Of a stretch of 64,000 nt of DNA, positions 1-7,621 are shown in pieces (the stretch's first letter is position 1; the number at the start of each line of letters is the position of its first letter). Both the position numbers and the translations under genes were made by a program. Origin of the DNA: Stutzerimonas zhaodongensis (GTDB lineage: Bacteria; Pseudomonadota; Gammaproteobacteria; Pseudomonadales; Pseudomonadaceae); NCBI RefSeq assembly GCF_003696365.1, contig NZ_RFFM01000009.1, positions 1 to 64,000 of the forward strand, given 5' to 3'. Under the pieces are notes generated by a model that did not search any database, had not been told where the DNA came from, and saw nothing but the letters and a program-made list of their open reading frames with translations.

Positions 1-374
1 TCCAGGTAACGTCGTGCTTGTGCGGCCGAACCCTTGCGGCCCTGCGTGAGACGAGGAGTTCGAAAGGCGTCCCAATCGTTCGCAACTTGTCGAAAGGACA
101 CCAAGCGCGGCGATTGTTCCGGCTGTGCCCTAGGATCAATCCCAGCTGCAACCTTCCGCCGAGCCTCCTCTCGGCGCAACCGCGCGTCCTTGAGCGACAC
201 TTCAGGGTAAGTGCCTAGCGAGACGCGGTGGGCCTTACCGCTTGCTCGGTACCGGAAATACCAGTACTTGCCGCCTCGAGGATGGACGAACAATGCCAGT
301 CCATCTCCGTCAGCGACTGTGTACGCCCTGTCCTTGGGCTTGGCTTGGCGTACTGCCGTATCGGTGAGCGCCAT
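1..374 (-). CDS. Tyrosine integrase, P4 type (N-terminal part, runs off the window)
   Basis: Reading the minus strand from an ATG at 374 gives an uninterrupted frame to base 1. It starts MALTDTAVRQAKPKDRAYTV and continues ADGDGLALFVHPRGGKYWYF, then GKAHRVSLGTYPEVSLKDAR. This is the N-terminal arm-binding domain (DUF4102 type) of integrases that insert genomic islands into tRNA genes. About 124 residues are visible; the catalytic R-H-R-Y domain lies beyond the left edge. A GGAG ribosome site precedes the ATG. The gene begins about 170 bases from a tRNA-3'-end-like core (546-568), the usual arrangement of an island integrase next to its attachment site. The family is clear from the sequence; which island it mobilises cannot be seen here. 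Confidence 0.88.
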   Translation of the reverse strand, partial: MALTDTAVRQAKPKDRAYTVADGDGLALFVHPRGGKYWYFRYRASGKAHRVSLGTYPEVSLKDARLRREEARRKVAAGIDPRAQPEQSPRLVSFRQVANDWDAFRTPRLTQGRKGSAAQARRYL

Positions 375-477
375 GTGTACATCTCCAGAACTCGAACTCG
401 TGATGTACGCATTTTTGTACCTAATGTGCCGCCTTGGTACAACCTGCTACGAGGTGCTCTGAGAAAACAACAGGCAC

Positions 478-502
478 AAAAAAGCCCCTATTACGGGGCT
501 TT
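478..502 (-). terminator. Rho-independent terminator
   Basis: An 8-bp stem, AAAGCCCC (481-488) pairing with GGGGCTTT (495-502), has a 6-base loop. On the minus strand it is followed by a run of six T (483 down to 478). It would stop minus-strand transcription coming from the attachment-site side before it reaches the integrase promoter. Confidence 0.7.
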
Positions 503-545
503 CAAGGATTTCCGAGTCCTCATGAGAGGCCAGGAAACCATTAGA

Positions 546-568
546 TGGTGCGGACGGAGAGACTCGAA
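546..568 (-). other. Putative attachment core (tRNA 3'-end sequence)
   Basis: Read on the minus strand this stretch is a T-loop/acceptor-like end, TTCGAGTC...CCGTCCGCACCA, with terminal CCA. Upstream of it there is no tRNA body, so it is a fragment. It resembles the 3' end of a Pseudomonas tRNA-Leu with a GCGGACG acceptor stem (from memory, not searched). Beside a P4-type integrase, such a fragment is the usual att duplication left when an island inserts at a tRNA gene. I did not find a second copy in the window, so the partner site should lie to the left. Confidence 0.65.
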
Positions 569-1211
569 TAATTAGTGTAAGCTACTGAATTTAAAGGTAA
601 TAAGCAAAGTCCAGCTGTAGTTAGGTACACATTTTCGTACACATGAGGGCACGCTGGATACGAGCGCTAAATCACTAACCTGCTGCTTTCTCCAACCCTA
701 CGAGCTGCGCCTTCTTGACGCATGCTACGCCGACGTTCAGCTGTTCACTTCGGAAACGATTACCACCGCACCGCCATTGGATTTCCCTCTTAATACGCCC
801 AGCCTAGATGGAGTTAGCCTCACTAGGTCGCTGTTACAGCCATGGTCGATGAACATTGGCCGCAGAGACTGTTAGGGCTTCTCGCAGGCGAGATTCTCCT
901 AAAGGCACAGGCTCGAGCAACCACTTCGGAATGTGGCGAAGACCTGAGAGATGGCCTGGCCCAATTCGGTTGGTCAGCCCCTGCGTCCTTGAGTCGTCGT
1001 GAATCCTGGCAGGATCGTGCCTGGGCCCACAACCGTTCGCGCCGAACATTTTCCCCGCCGGCGAGCGGCTTCCTCGCGCGACAAATTGTTCGGTGCTCAC
1101 GGTCCTTCTCTACGTTTCGGCTGCCACGGCAGTGCGTCCGGCCCTCCCCCGCCGACCGGTTCACAACAAGGACGCGATGGGCGCGACCTTGAATCCGAAA
1201 GGAGTAACACC
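569..1211. other. Gene-free stretch before the DUF736 gene
   Basis: About 640 bases with no convincing gene. The open frames here have no recognisable protein content and overlap one another on both strands. The last 180 bases are the leader of the DUF736 gene. Confidence 0.5.
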
Positions 1212-1517
1212 ATGGCCAACATCGGCACCTTCACCCCGTCCAAAGATGGCTTCATTGGCACTCTGCGCACCCTTACGCTTCAAGCGAAGGTCAACATCGT
1301 TCCAAACAACAAGAGCAGCGACAACGCTCCGGATTATCGAATCGTCGCAGCTGGCGGGCACGACATCGGCGCCGCTTGGGAAAAGCTCAGCCAATCCGAC
1401 CGCCCCTACCTTTCGGTCAGCATAGATGACCCGGCACTCCCTGCTACCGTCTACGCTAACCTCATCGAGGGCGACGATGGTAGCCACTCTCTAATCTGGA
1501 GCCGAAAATCCGAATAG
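1212..1517 (+). CDS. DUF736 family protein
   Basis: This 101-residue protein begins MANIGTFTPSKDGFIGTLRT and ends YANLIEGDDGSHSLIWSR, matching the whole length of the DUF736 family as I know it. The conserved features are the GTI/LRTLTL strand, the DNAPDYRI segment and the C-terminal SLIWSR. The biochemical function is unknown. DUF736 genes are typical cargo of plasmids and integrative conjugative elements, which fits the recombinase/ParB genes next door. The ATG at 1212 follows AAAGGAG; an earlier in-frame ATG at 999 would add residues with no family support. Confidence 0.88.
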   Translation: MANIGTFTPSKDGFIGTLRTLTLQAKVNIVPNNKSSDNAPDYRIVAAGGHDIGAAWEKLSQSDRPYLSVSIDDPALPATVYANLIEGDDGSHSLIWSRKSE

Positions 1518-1526
1518 TCAGCATCC

Positions 1527-1548
1527 GCGCCCTGTCACAACAGGGCGC
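1527..1548 (+). terminator. Hairpin after the DUF736 gene
   Basis: A perfect 8-bp stem (GCGCCCTG / CAGGGCGC) with loop TCACAA sits 10 bases after the stop codon. There is no strong T tract, so it may be a weak terminator or an mRNA 3' stabiliser. Confidence 0.45.
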
Positions 1549-1629
1549 GCATACAAATAAGGCAAGGCGGACATGAAACGAACCACATCTTAAGTCGGCT
1601 GCAGACTGTACTGTCAGGACTTTTCCTCA

Positions 1630-2538
1630 TCACTCCCGTTCCAGATGCCGTGCATCAGAACTGACCGCTTCCATGATCGATACCAGTTCTTCCAATAAGT
1701 CGGCGTGGTGTTGCTGCAAATAAGCCGCAATTGCATCATTGCGCAGGATGCGTAACAAATATCCCTTCGCGACCACCAGAATCAGCATCGTCTCACCCAA
1801 GGTGTCTTCCACCTGCTTGTAGTCGTGCTGGAGATTTTCCATCTCCCGTTCCATACGCGCGATGTCCAGGGCGCTGGTCTCTGCAGACGGTTTTTTCCGT
1901 TGTTTGTCGACCAACATTTCCGGTCGAGTCGCCGCGAGCACCATCTGTGCGTAGCTGAGCGTAAAGCAATTGGCCGAGATCATCATTTCGACCGTTTCGA
2001 TCTGCCGCATCGGCTTCATCTTTCTCAACACGCGAAATATGTCCTGCGCGACCATTCTGACCTTCAGCATCTCAACGACTTCTGGTGCGATGCCTTCCAG
2101 CAGATTGCGTCTGTGGTGGATGCGCGCGACATTTACACCGAGTACTCGGGCAATCCGTGCCGGATCAATTCCTTTTTTCAGCGCTGCAAGAATCATCTTG
2201 TGTTCTTGAATGGGCGTTAACCGATTGATCTGACGGTTATAGGTGAAGCCTTCATCATCGGTTGATATCAGGCACAGCGCCTCGACCCCACCAAGCTGCT
2301 TAAGCGCCTCCAACCTGAGGTGTCCATCGAGCAGGATGTAGGATGCAGCGCCTTGATCGAAAACCGGCTGCGGGTGCACAGCCAACGGCTCTACAACGCC
2401 AAGTTCACGGATGGAGCTAAGAATGCAGGCGTACTTCTTGCTGCCTTGGATCCCCTTGTCCATCTGCCGTGTCGGCAATATGCGATCCAGCGCGATCGAG
2501 ACGATCTGCTGCTCGAAGCCCTGCTTCACCTGTCTCAT
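1630..2538 (-). CDS. ParB/RepB-like partition protein (third gene of recombinase operon)
   Basis: A 302-residue protein with an N-terminal ParB-like nuclease/CTP-binding region (VVEPLAVHPQP, then ILLDGHLRLEALKQLG), a central helix-turn-helix region (IARVLGVNVARIHHRRN) and a long helical C-terminus like the RepB C-terminal domain of plasmid partition proteins. It presumably binds a centromere-like or operator DNA site; no ParA ATPase is present in the window. The ATG at 2538 overlaps the TGA of the upstream parB-like gene by one base (TGATG), which argues for translational coupling. An alternative TTG two codons upstream is less likely. Together with the next two genes it forms a conserved-looking three-gene module. 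Confidence 0.82.
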   Translation of the reverse strand: MRQVKQGFEQQIVSIALDRILPTRQMDKGIQGSKKYACILSSIRELGVVEPLAVHPQPVFDQGAASYILLDGHLRLEALKQLGGVEALCLISTDDEGFTYNRQINRLTPIQEHKMILAALKKGIDPARIARVLGVNVARIHHRRNLLEGIAPEVVEMLKVRMVAQDIFRVLRKMKPMRQIETVEMMISANCFTLSYAQMVLAATRPEMLVDKQRKKPSAETSALDIARMEREMENLQHDYKQVEDTLGETMLILVVAKGYLLRILRNDAIAAYLQQHHADLLEELVSIMEAVSSDARHLERE

Positions 2539-3452
2539 CAGCAAGCCTCGCCATGGATACGATCGGCCAATGGTCGAGGCATATCCTGGATATCTTGATT
2601 ACGAAGCAGTGCAGTGAAATAGTCATCGGCCAGCAGTTTTCTCACGGCTGTGACGATAATCAGCAAGCGCTGCTCATTGATATCCGCCTTTTTGATCATC
2701 ACCTTCTGGCGTCGGACTTCGGCCTGGTAGGTGCTGAGTAGTTTTTGAGGCGTGGTAGGTCGATCCGTATGCCCGTGTTGCCCATAGCGCTTGCCAAGTG
2801 CGCTGCGCCTGTCGATCAATCGTCGCACCTTGATCAGTTGTTCACCCTTGAGCACGCCGGTCTCGTAAGCCTCGATCATCGCCCGCTGAATTTCCCCATC
2901 ATCAGAACGGGCGATTTCCGCGGCGATTTTGATTGGCAGCCATCCCTTTTCAACCGCTGAGATCAGTCGCTCTTCTCCCTGGCGCAGCAACAGCAGGATG
3001 CAGCTGACATAGGTGTGATCTAGACTCGTTTTGCTCGCGATATCTTTAACCGAGTAGCCCCGCTCCGACAGAATCTGAATTGACATCAGCAGGTCGCGAT
3101 TGGAATGTTTTCTGCGAGCGAGATTTTCAACAAGGCTGATCAGGAAGCGATCAGCCTCGCTTGCGCTCACGACAATGCAGGGGATGCTTTCTTCACCAAG
3201 TGCCTGGAACGCTTCGAGACGCCCCTGCCCGCAGACGACCTCGAAGTGTTCACTGCCTGCAGCGTCGTTGACACACGTCACCGTGATAGGCCGTTTGAGC
3301 CCTATCGTGGCGATGTTTTCTACTAGCTTGGCGAACACTTGCTTGTTGCGTACGCGAGGGTTAAGCACCTTGATCTGTTCTAACGGGATAAGCCTGATAG
3401 TTGAGGCATCGGAAATATGCAGTACCTTCTTGGTCGATAAGGGGGTCGTCAC
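2538..3452 (-). CDS. ParB N-terminal domain protein (second gene of recombinase operon)
   Basis: A 304-residue ParB-family protein. Visible features are IRLIPLEQIKVLNPR near the N-terminus, the GLKRPITV strand, the ParB box EVVCGQGRLEAFQALG, NLARRKHSNRDLL, and an HTH segment SVKDIASKTSLDHTYVSCIL. The C-terminal half is helical, like its downstream partner, but the two share little obvious identity. They may therefore form a heteromeric DNA-binding pair rather than be a recent duplication. Translation starts at GTG 3452, overlapping the recombinase stop as GTGA. Its role with a site-specific recombinase rather than ParA is unusual for ParB proteins, and the function is unknown. Confidence 0.82.
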   Translation of the reverse strand: MTTPLSTKKVLHISDASTIRLIPLEQIKVLNPRVRNKQVFAKLVENIATIGLKRPITVTCVNDAAGSEHFEVVCGQGRLEAFQALGEESIPCIVVSASEADRFLISLVENLARRKHSNRDLLMSIQILSERGYSVKDIASKTSLDHTYVSCILLLLRQGEERLISAVEKGWLPIKIAAEIARSDDGEIQRAMIEAYETGVLKGEQLIKVRRLIDRRSALGKRYGQHGHTDRPTTPQKLLSTYQAEVRRQKVMIKKADINEQRLLIIVTAVRKLLADDYFTALLRNQDIQDMPRPLADRIHGEAC

Positions 3453-5011
3453 GCTGCCCTCCTGTGCGCACTGCGGCGTGACAATTGCGCAATAATTTCC
3501 AGAGAATCGAACCGATAGATCTCTACGTCCGCACGGTTGTTTTCGGCGACTCGCAATTGGGAGGCCGTCATGTCAACTGTTGGAAGCACGTAATAATCAA
3601 TCGCGCGTTGCTCACCTTCGCTCATCCGCACCGCAACCGTCAGATCAGGTCCCAATCCCAGATCAAACCGAATCTTCCATCGTCTGGCCCCTGCAGAGGT
3701 GAATTGGCATCTACACAAAACGATAGAGAGCCGGATTTCCTGGTTGATTGCCAGCATCCCGGTATCGGGCTCAATATCAACACGCCCTCCTACCGCGCGA
3801 ATCTGTTCGATCGTCTGCTGTAGAAGATTAGGATGTAGCAGGCGCAGCCGTCTGTTGGCTTCCAGGTACTGATAGTCCCGGCCGGGGCTGTAACCGATCA
3901 GTGAATAGCAGCGCAGCAGACTGCCGAATCGGTATGTGTAAGCACTACTCGATGGGCAGCCCTCTGCCTCGTCAATAACGAGCCCTGACAAGCAGCCGCA
4001 GCGCTCATGAATGATTTTGAGCAGGCGGAGCATTTCCTCATCCGGCATACGGTAAGAACGCCCATTAATGATTTCTCTCGCGGCCCTGAACTGCAGCTCG
4101 CTCACGATCGGTGGGAAGGTTCCATCGGCCCTGACCCAGTTCTGTGGGTCGTTTCGCTTACGTGCTTGCTTGAGTTTGAAGGACGTGCGATTCCATACGT
4201 TGTTGCCAATGTACTTTTCATTGATCAGCACCTGGTGAACAGCGCCGCGCGTCCATGGCCGCGACCGATCGGTCAGGACGCCGCGAGCATTGAGCCGCTG
4301 CGCGATTTCGCGCTCGCTTCGGCCTTCATCAACAAATAGCCTGTAGATTTGCCGGACGACGTCCACCTCCTCCTTTGGGCCGGGCACAAGTATCACTCGG
4401 TCAGTCTGAATACTCTTGTGCTCGCCTAGTTCCAACTCGTACTTCGGAACCCCGGCCGCATCGACCAATTGACGACGCAATCCGTATCCGGCCGGGCCTC
4501 CCTGTCTATAACCCATTTCGATCAGCCGAGACTGTCCTGCGAAAACCTTCACCGAGAGTTCCCGGCTGTACTCCCCGGCCATCATCCGCTTGACGCTTTT
4601 AATGATATTGGACACAGGGGAGCCGTCGTTGCTGAACTGCTCGGCGCAATATTGAACCGAAACGCCCATTTGACGGCATCGGACCTCGTAGCTGGCGCTG
4701 ATATCAGGGTCTTGAAATCGCCCCCAACGGCTGACGTCATAGACCAATATCGTCGTATAGCTGGCCTGTCCACTTTCAACGTCTTGAAATAGCTGCTTCA
4801 GGGCATCGCGGCCTTCCAGTAGAAGCCCGCTCTTGCCTGCGTCCGTGTACACCCTCGTTATTTGCATGGCATGGGCGGCCGCATAGAGCTTGATCGTGTC
4901 GAGCTGGTTTTCGGTTGAGTACTGCTGGTGTTCAGTCGACATCCGCACATACGCGGCTGCTAGCAACGGCCGAGGCATATCGCCTGTGGCTTCAACGGTG
5001 ATAGTTGGCAT
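3449..5011 (-). CDS. Large serine recombinase
   Basis: A recombinase of about 520 residues. The N-terminal resolvase domain starts AAYVRMSTEHQQYSTENQLD, with the nucleophile serine in VRMS near residue 25. It continues with LVYDVSRWGRFQDPDISA (catalytic-domain helix) and a recombinase domain (GGPAGYGLRRQL, EVDVVRQIYRLFVDEGRSE, VHQVLINEKYIGNNVWNR). The C-terminal part (about 180 residues) has no recognised motif and lacks an obvious Cys4 zinc ribbon. The frame extends upstream to 5209, but that extension overlaps the divergent gene starting at 5121. ATG 5011, preceded by GGGAG, is therefore the better start. First gene of the recombinase-ParB-RepB operon. Confidence 0.88.
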   Translation of the reverse strand: MPTITVEATGDMPRPLLAAAYVRMSTEHQQYSTENQLDTIKLYAAAHAMQITRVYTDAGKSGLLLEGRDALKQLFQDVESGQASYTTILVYDVSRWGRFQDPDISASYEVRCRQMGVSVQYCAEQFSNDGSPVSNIIKSVKRMMAGEYSRELSVKVFAGQSRLIEMGYRQGGPAGYGLRRQLVDAAGVPKYELELGEHKSIQTDRVILVPGPKEEVDVVRQIYRLFVDEGRSEREIAQRLNARGVLTDRSRPWTRGAVHQVLINEKYIGNNVWNRTSFKLKQARKRNDPQNWVRADGTFPPIVSELQFRAAREIINGRSYRMPDEEMLRLLKIIHERCGCLSGLVIDEAEGCPSSSAYTYRFGSLLRCYSLIGYSPGRDYQYLEANRRLRLLHPNLLQQTIEQIRAVGGRVDIEPDTGMLAINQEIRLSIVLCRCQFTSAGARRWKIRFDLGLGPDLTVAVRMSEGEQRAIDYYVLPTVDMTASQLRVAENNRADVEIYRFDSLEIIAQLSRRSAHRRAA

Positions 5012-5120
5012 CGACAACTCGCTCCCGACAGGATCATCGTCTCGGTAACGGCATAGGTATTTGTCAGTCGCCTCGAGCCGTTTATAGCTTTCGAAACGAT
5101 AGAAGACCGAGGGCGGAAAA

Positions 5121-5477
5121 ATGAGTACGAAAACGGGCAAAGTTTTTCTGAACCATGAGCAGTACGCGGTGGACATCGCCACAGCGCTACGAAAAGAGCT
5201 TGGCAGCACTCACCAGGCCGCCAAGACCTTAATGCGATGGACTAATGCAAACGAGCGGACCGTAAAGAACTGGATGGCGGGCGCAAGTGGGCCCCGTGGA
5301 GAGCATCTAATCGCACTGATCAAACATTCGGACGTCGCTCTGGCGGCAACCCTGGCAATGGCCGACCGCCCATTCGCTGGAACAGTTCTAGAGTTACCAC
5401 TGCTTCGAAGAAAGCTGCAGGCAGCTGTAGAAGGTATTGACGCCTTTCTTTATCTGGGTGGCGTGCAGGTGCGATGA
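5121..5477 (+). CDS. Conserved hypothetical, possible HTH protein divergent from the recombinase
   Basis: A 118-residue protein with a helical, transposase/HTH-like centre (GSTHQAAKTLMRWTNANERT, then VKNWMAGASGPRGEHLIALI). This resembles the DNA-binding part of phage or plasmid regulators that recognise a replication or integration site. It is transcribed divergently from the recombinase operon across about 110 bases and could regulate it. I do not recognise a named family. The start ATG 5121 follows GAGGGCGG. Its presence limits the recombinase start to the right of 5011. Confidence 0.65.
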   Translation: MSTKTGKVFLNHEQYAVDIATALRKELGSTHQAAKTLMRWTNANERTVKNWMAGASGPRGEHLIALIKHSDVALAATLAMADRPFAGTVLELPLLRRKLQAAVEGIDAFLYLGGVQVR

Positions 5478-5612
5478 GCGTAATAAGACGCCTAACTTGA
5501 AGATCTGAATGCCCCTGGACGTTCGAACGCCTCACAGCCTGAGCGGGACGCGCTTTACCTGCTGGCTGTTGGCCGCTACCTTGCCGCGCTTGGACAACAC
5601 GGAGGTTTTCCA

Positions 5613-5858
5613 ATGATAACGAGTCGTCAATCCTTGGCCGCACGCGTCGAACTTCAGCGCGCATTTTCGCCGCTTGCATGCAGCTATCTGCATGAACGGT
5701 CGAGCGTTCGACTGCGGTTCTATGAGCGTGACACTGGCCAGACGCAACTGATCGTGGCGGGAATTCCAGTATCACAAGTTGCAACGAGCCAAGGTTTGGC
5801 CAAACTGATTCTTGAACTGCGCTATGAGCTTGACGGCTCAACATTCGATCGTCGCTAG
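5613..5858 (+). CDS. DUF1652 family protein
   Basis: An 81-residue protein with the DUF1652 layout: LSPLxC-type start (FSPLACSYLHERSSVRLRFY), then DTGQTQLIVAGIPV, and the C-terminal LAKLILELRYEL. DUF1652 proteins are small, of unknown function, and in my knowledge largely restricted to Pseudomonas. A GGAGG sequence lies seven bases before the ATG. The frame stays open upstream to about 5495 but has no usable start codon there. Confidence 0.75.
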   Translation: MITSRQSLAARVELQRAFSPLACSYLHERSSVRLRFYERDTGQTQLIVAGIPVSQVATSQGLAKLILELRYELDGSTFDRR

Positions 5859-6271
5859 GCTTCTTAGTCGTCCTCCCTGCGCAACAAGCTCGGCGAATCG
5901 CAATGGCGCATAACCAGTTTTCAGCAACCCTTAACAGTGCTCCGACTTAGAAGATGGGCGCATTAGAAAGGGAGTCTGAAACAAGCGATCCATTCGGGTT
6001 ACGGTCACCTGGCAAAACCGATCTTTCGGATGATCCCCCAACGGGCTCGTCGGTTCAGTATTCATTTGCGGACCAGATGTTATTGGTAAGGCCACCTATT
6101 AGCCCCTCCTTACCCAACCTCGCAAAATTTAGGCTGGGCCTTTAAAGCAATACTCAGATGGGCGCAGGGGCCTCATGGGTCAAGCAGCAGTAGACGCTAC
6201 AGCCAATACCCAAATTCCGACCGGTTCGAGTATGTGCGAATAAGCAGGACACTCCCAATTGGAGAAACACC
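5859..6271. other. Gene-free stretch before the curlin gene
   Basis: No supported gene. A 63-codon open frame at 5954-6145 has no family features and no convincing ribosome site. The right end holds the leader of the curlin-repeat gene, with TTGGAGAAA just before its ATG. Confidence 0.45.
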
Positions 6272-7420
6272 ATGCTCAGTTCAAAGATGCTGGCACTTGC
6301 GGTTATCGCTGCAAGCTCGACTCAAACTTTTGCTCAGGACAACCTTGTAGTCGTCGAGCAAACCGGAATCAACCTAACTGCAACAGCCTCCCAAATTGAT
6401 GGTGTCGGCAACGCAATCAGGCAGTTTCAGGTCGGTCGGCTAAACGGTGCAGAAGCCACTCAGGACGATGGGTTGGATAACGCTATCACCCAGTCTCAAG
6501 GTGCAGAGTCGAATATGGCGTTTGCCAGACAAACCGGCGGCGCCGATAACCTTATTCTTCAATACCAGGCGATCGGCTCACATAACGAGACGGGTGCGTT
6601 TCAACGGGACGGGACTGCAGCAAGCACAGTTTCATTCGGTCAGCATGGTAATGATAACTATGCCAGCGCCACGCAGGCGCGAGTGCGCAGCTCTGCCACC
6701 CGTGCGCTGCAGGTCGGAGCGGACAACGCCTTCTATAGTGTTCAGCTATCCAGTACGGATGCCCAAGGAAGCGTCCGCCAGCGCGGCGATTTCAACTATG
6801 CATCCATCGGTCAATCGCTGAGCGCCAACGTTGACGTCTCCATATGGCAAGAAGGCAATTCGAACCAGACCACAATCTGGCAACTTAGCGCTAGTGAAGC
6901 TAATGCCGATACCGAGGTTTTTGGTGATAGGAACATGGCGTCCATTGTTCAGGGTGGCAGCCATCTGGATGCGACGACGCAGGCTTATGGCCGAGGCAAC
7001 AGCGTAATTATCTCTCAGTCCGGAACACATATTGAGACGACGGGTGAGCAGCGGGGAAACGACCACTCTATGTCGGTCACCCAATCAGGCGACCGGCTGA
7101 GCAGCGCGTCCCGCCAATTTGGGAGCGACAACACAATAACTATCGCCCAAACGGGCGGCGATTTGACCGCAGACCTCGAGCAACAAGGCGGTAGCAACGA
7201 CGTCCTTGCCAATCAGATGGGGACAGCCCAGGTACTGGAATTGGCTCAGGATGGGGAGCGCAACCTGATCAACGCTACCCAGCTCGGGTCAAATAATAAC
7301 GCCGCGATAACACAGATAGGCGCTCAAAACGCGGCTGAAATCGGACAGCTTGGCTCCAACGATACCGCCAACATTGCTCAAAGCGGTACAGGCAATTGGG
7401 CTGGCGTGATTCAGCGTTGA
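6272..7420 (+). CDS. Secreted curlin-repeat (amyloid-like) protein
   Basis: A 382-residue protein with a Sec signal peptide (MLSSKMLALAVIAASSTQTF, cleavage probably after AQA/AFAQ near residue 22). The rest is built almost entirely of curlin-type repeats of about 22 residues with the pattern Gx(S/D)Nxxx(I/V)xQxG, e.g. GSDNTITIAQTGGD and GSNNNAAITQIGAQNAAEIG. Each repeat should form a strand-loop-strand unit of a beta-solenoid amyloid as in CsgA/CsgB. It is much longer than CsgA (about 150 residues) and richer in Asp, Ser and Thr. No csgC, csgE, csgF, csgG or fap gene is in the window, so any secretion machinery must be elsewhere. Role inferred: matrix or adhesive fibre. Confidence 0.85.
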   Translation: MLSSKMLALAVIAASSTQTFAQDNLVVVEQTGINLTATASQIDGVGNAIRQFQVGRLNGAEATQDDGLDNAITQSQGAESNMAFARQTGGADNLILQYQAIGSHNETGAFQRDGTAASTVSFGQHGNDNYASATQARVRSSATRALQVGADNAFYSVQLSSTDAQGSVRQRGDFNYASIGQSLSANVDVSIWQEGNSNQTTIWQLSASEANADTEVFGDRNMASIVQGGSHLDATTQAYGRGNSVIISQSGTHIETTGEQRGNDHSMSVTQSGDRLSSASRQFGSDNTITIAQTGGDLTADLEQQGGSNDVLANQMGTAQVLELAQDGERNLINATQLGSNNNAAITQIGAQNAAEIGQLGSNDTANIAQSGTGNWAGVIQR

Positions 7421-7497
7421 TGGAGCAGCGCGGCAGTACGCGACTGCTGGCCAGCGTGATTGCCTTTTTCGTGCTTCACACAGCCATAGCTCGCTAA
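7420..7497 (+). CDS. Translationally coupled micro-ORF or truncated secreted protein
   Basis: A 25-codon frame (MEQRGSTRLLASVIAFFVLH, then TAIAR and stop) starts on the ATG that overlaps the curlin-gene TGA (TGATG). It looks like a signal peptide or single membrane helix with nothing after it. Either it is a remnant of a second secreted curli-type gene cut short by a stop, or a real membrane micropeptide made by coupled translation. I cannot decide which from sequence alone. Confidence 0.4.
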   Translation: MEQRGSTRLLASVIAFFVLHTAIAR

Positions 7498-7621
7498 TCA
7501 CGTAGTTGATACCGGAAGAGCTGCCAAGACCGGTTCCACGAACTAGCTAGCGGGCCAAAGCGCACGCAAGTTGAGCCAACCTCATTGCTCGACATTCGCC
7601 CTATCATCGCCCGATTTCAAA

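Noticed and set aside
842-1192. Overlapping open frames on both strands before the DUF736 gene
   Set aside because: Arg/Pro/Ser-rich translations without any family pattern; best explained as high-GC non-coding leader.
5012-5209. N-terminal extension of the serine recombinase
   Set aside because: Overlaps the divergent gene at 5121 and lacks resolvase-family sequence; ATG 5011 has a ribosome site and begins just before the catalytic domain.
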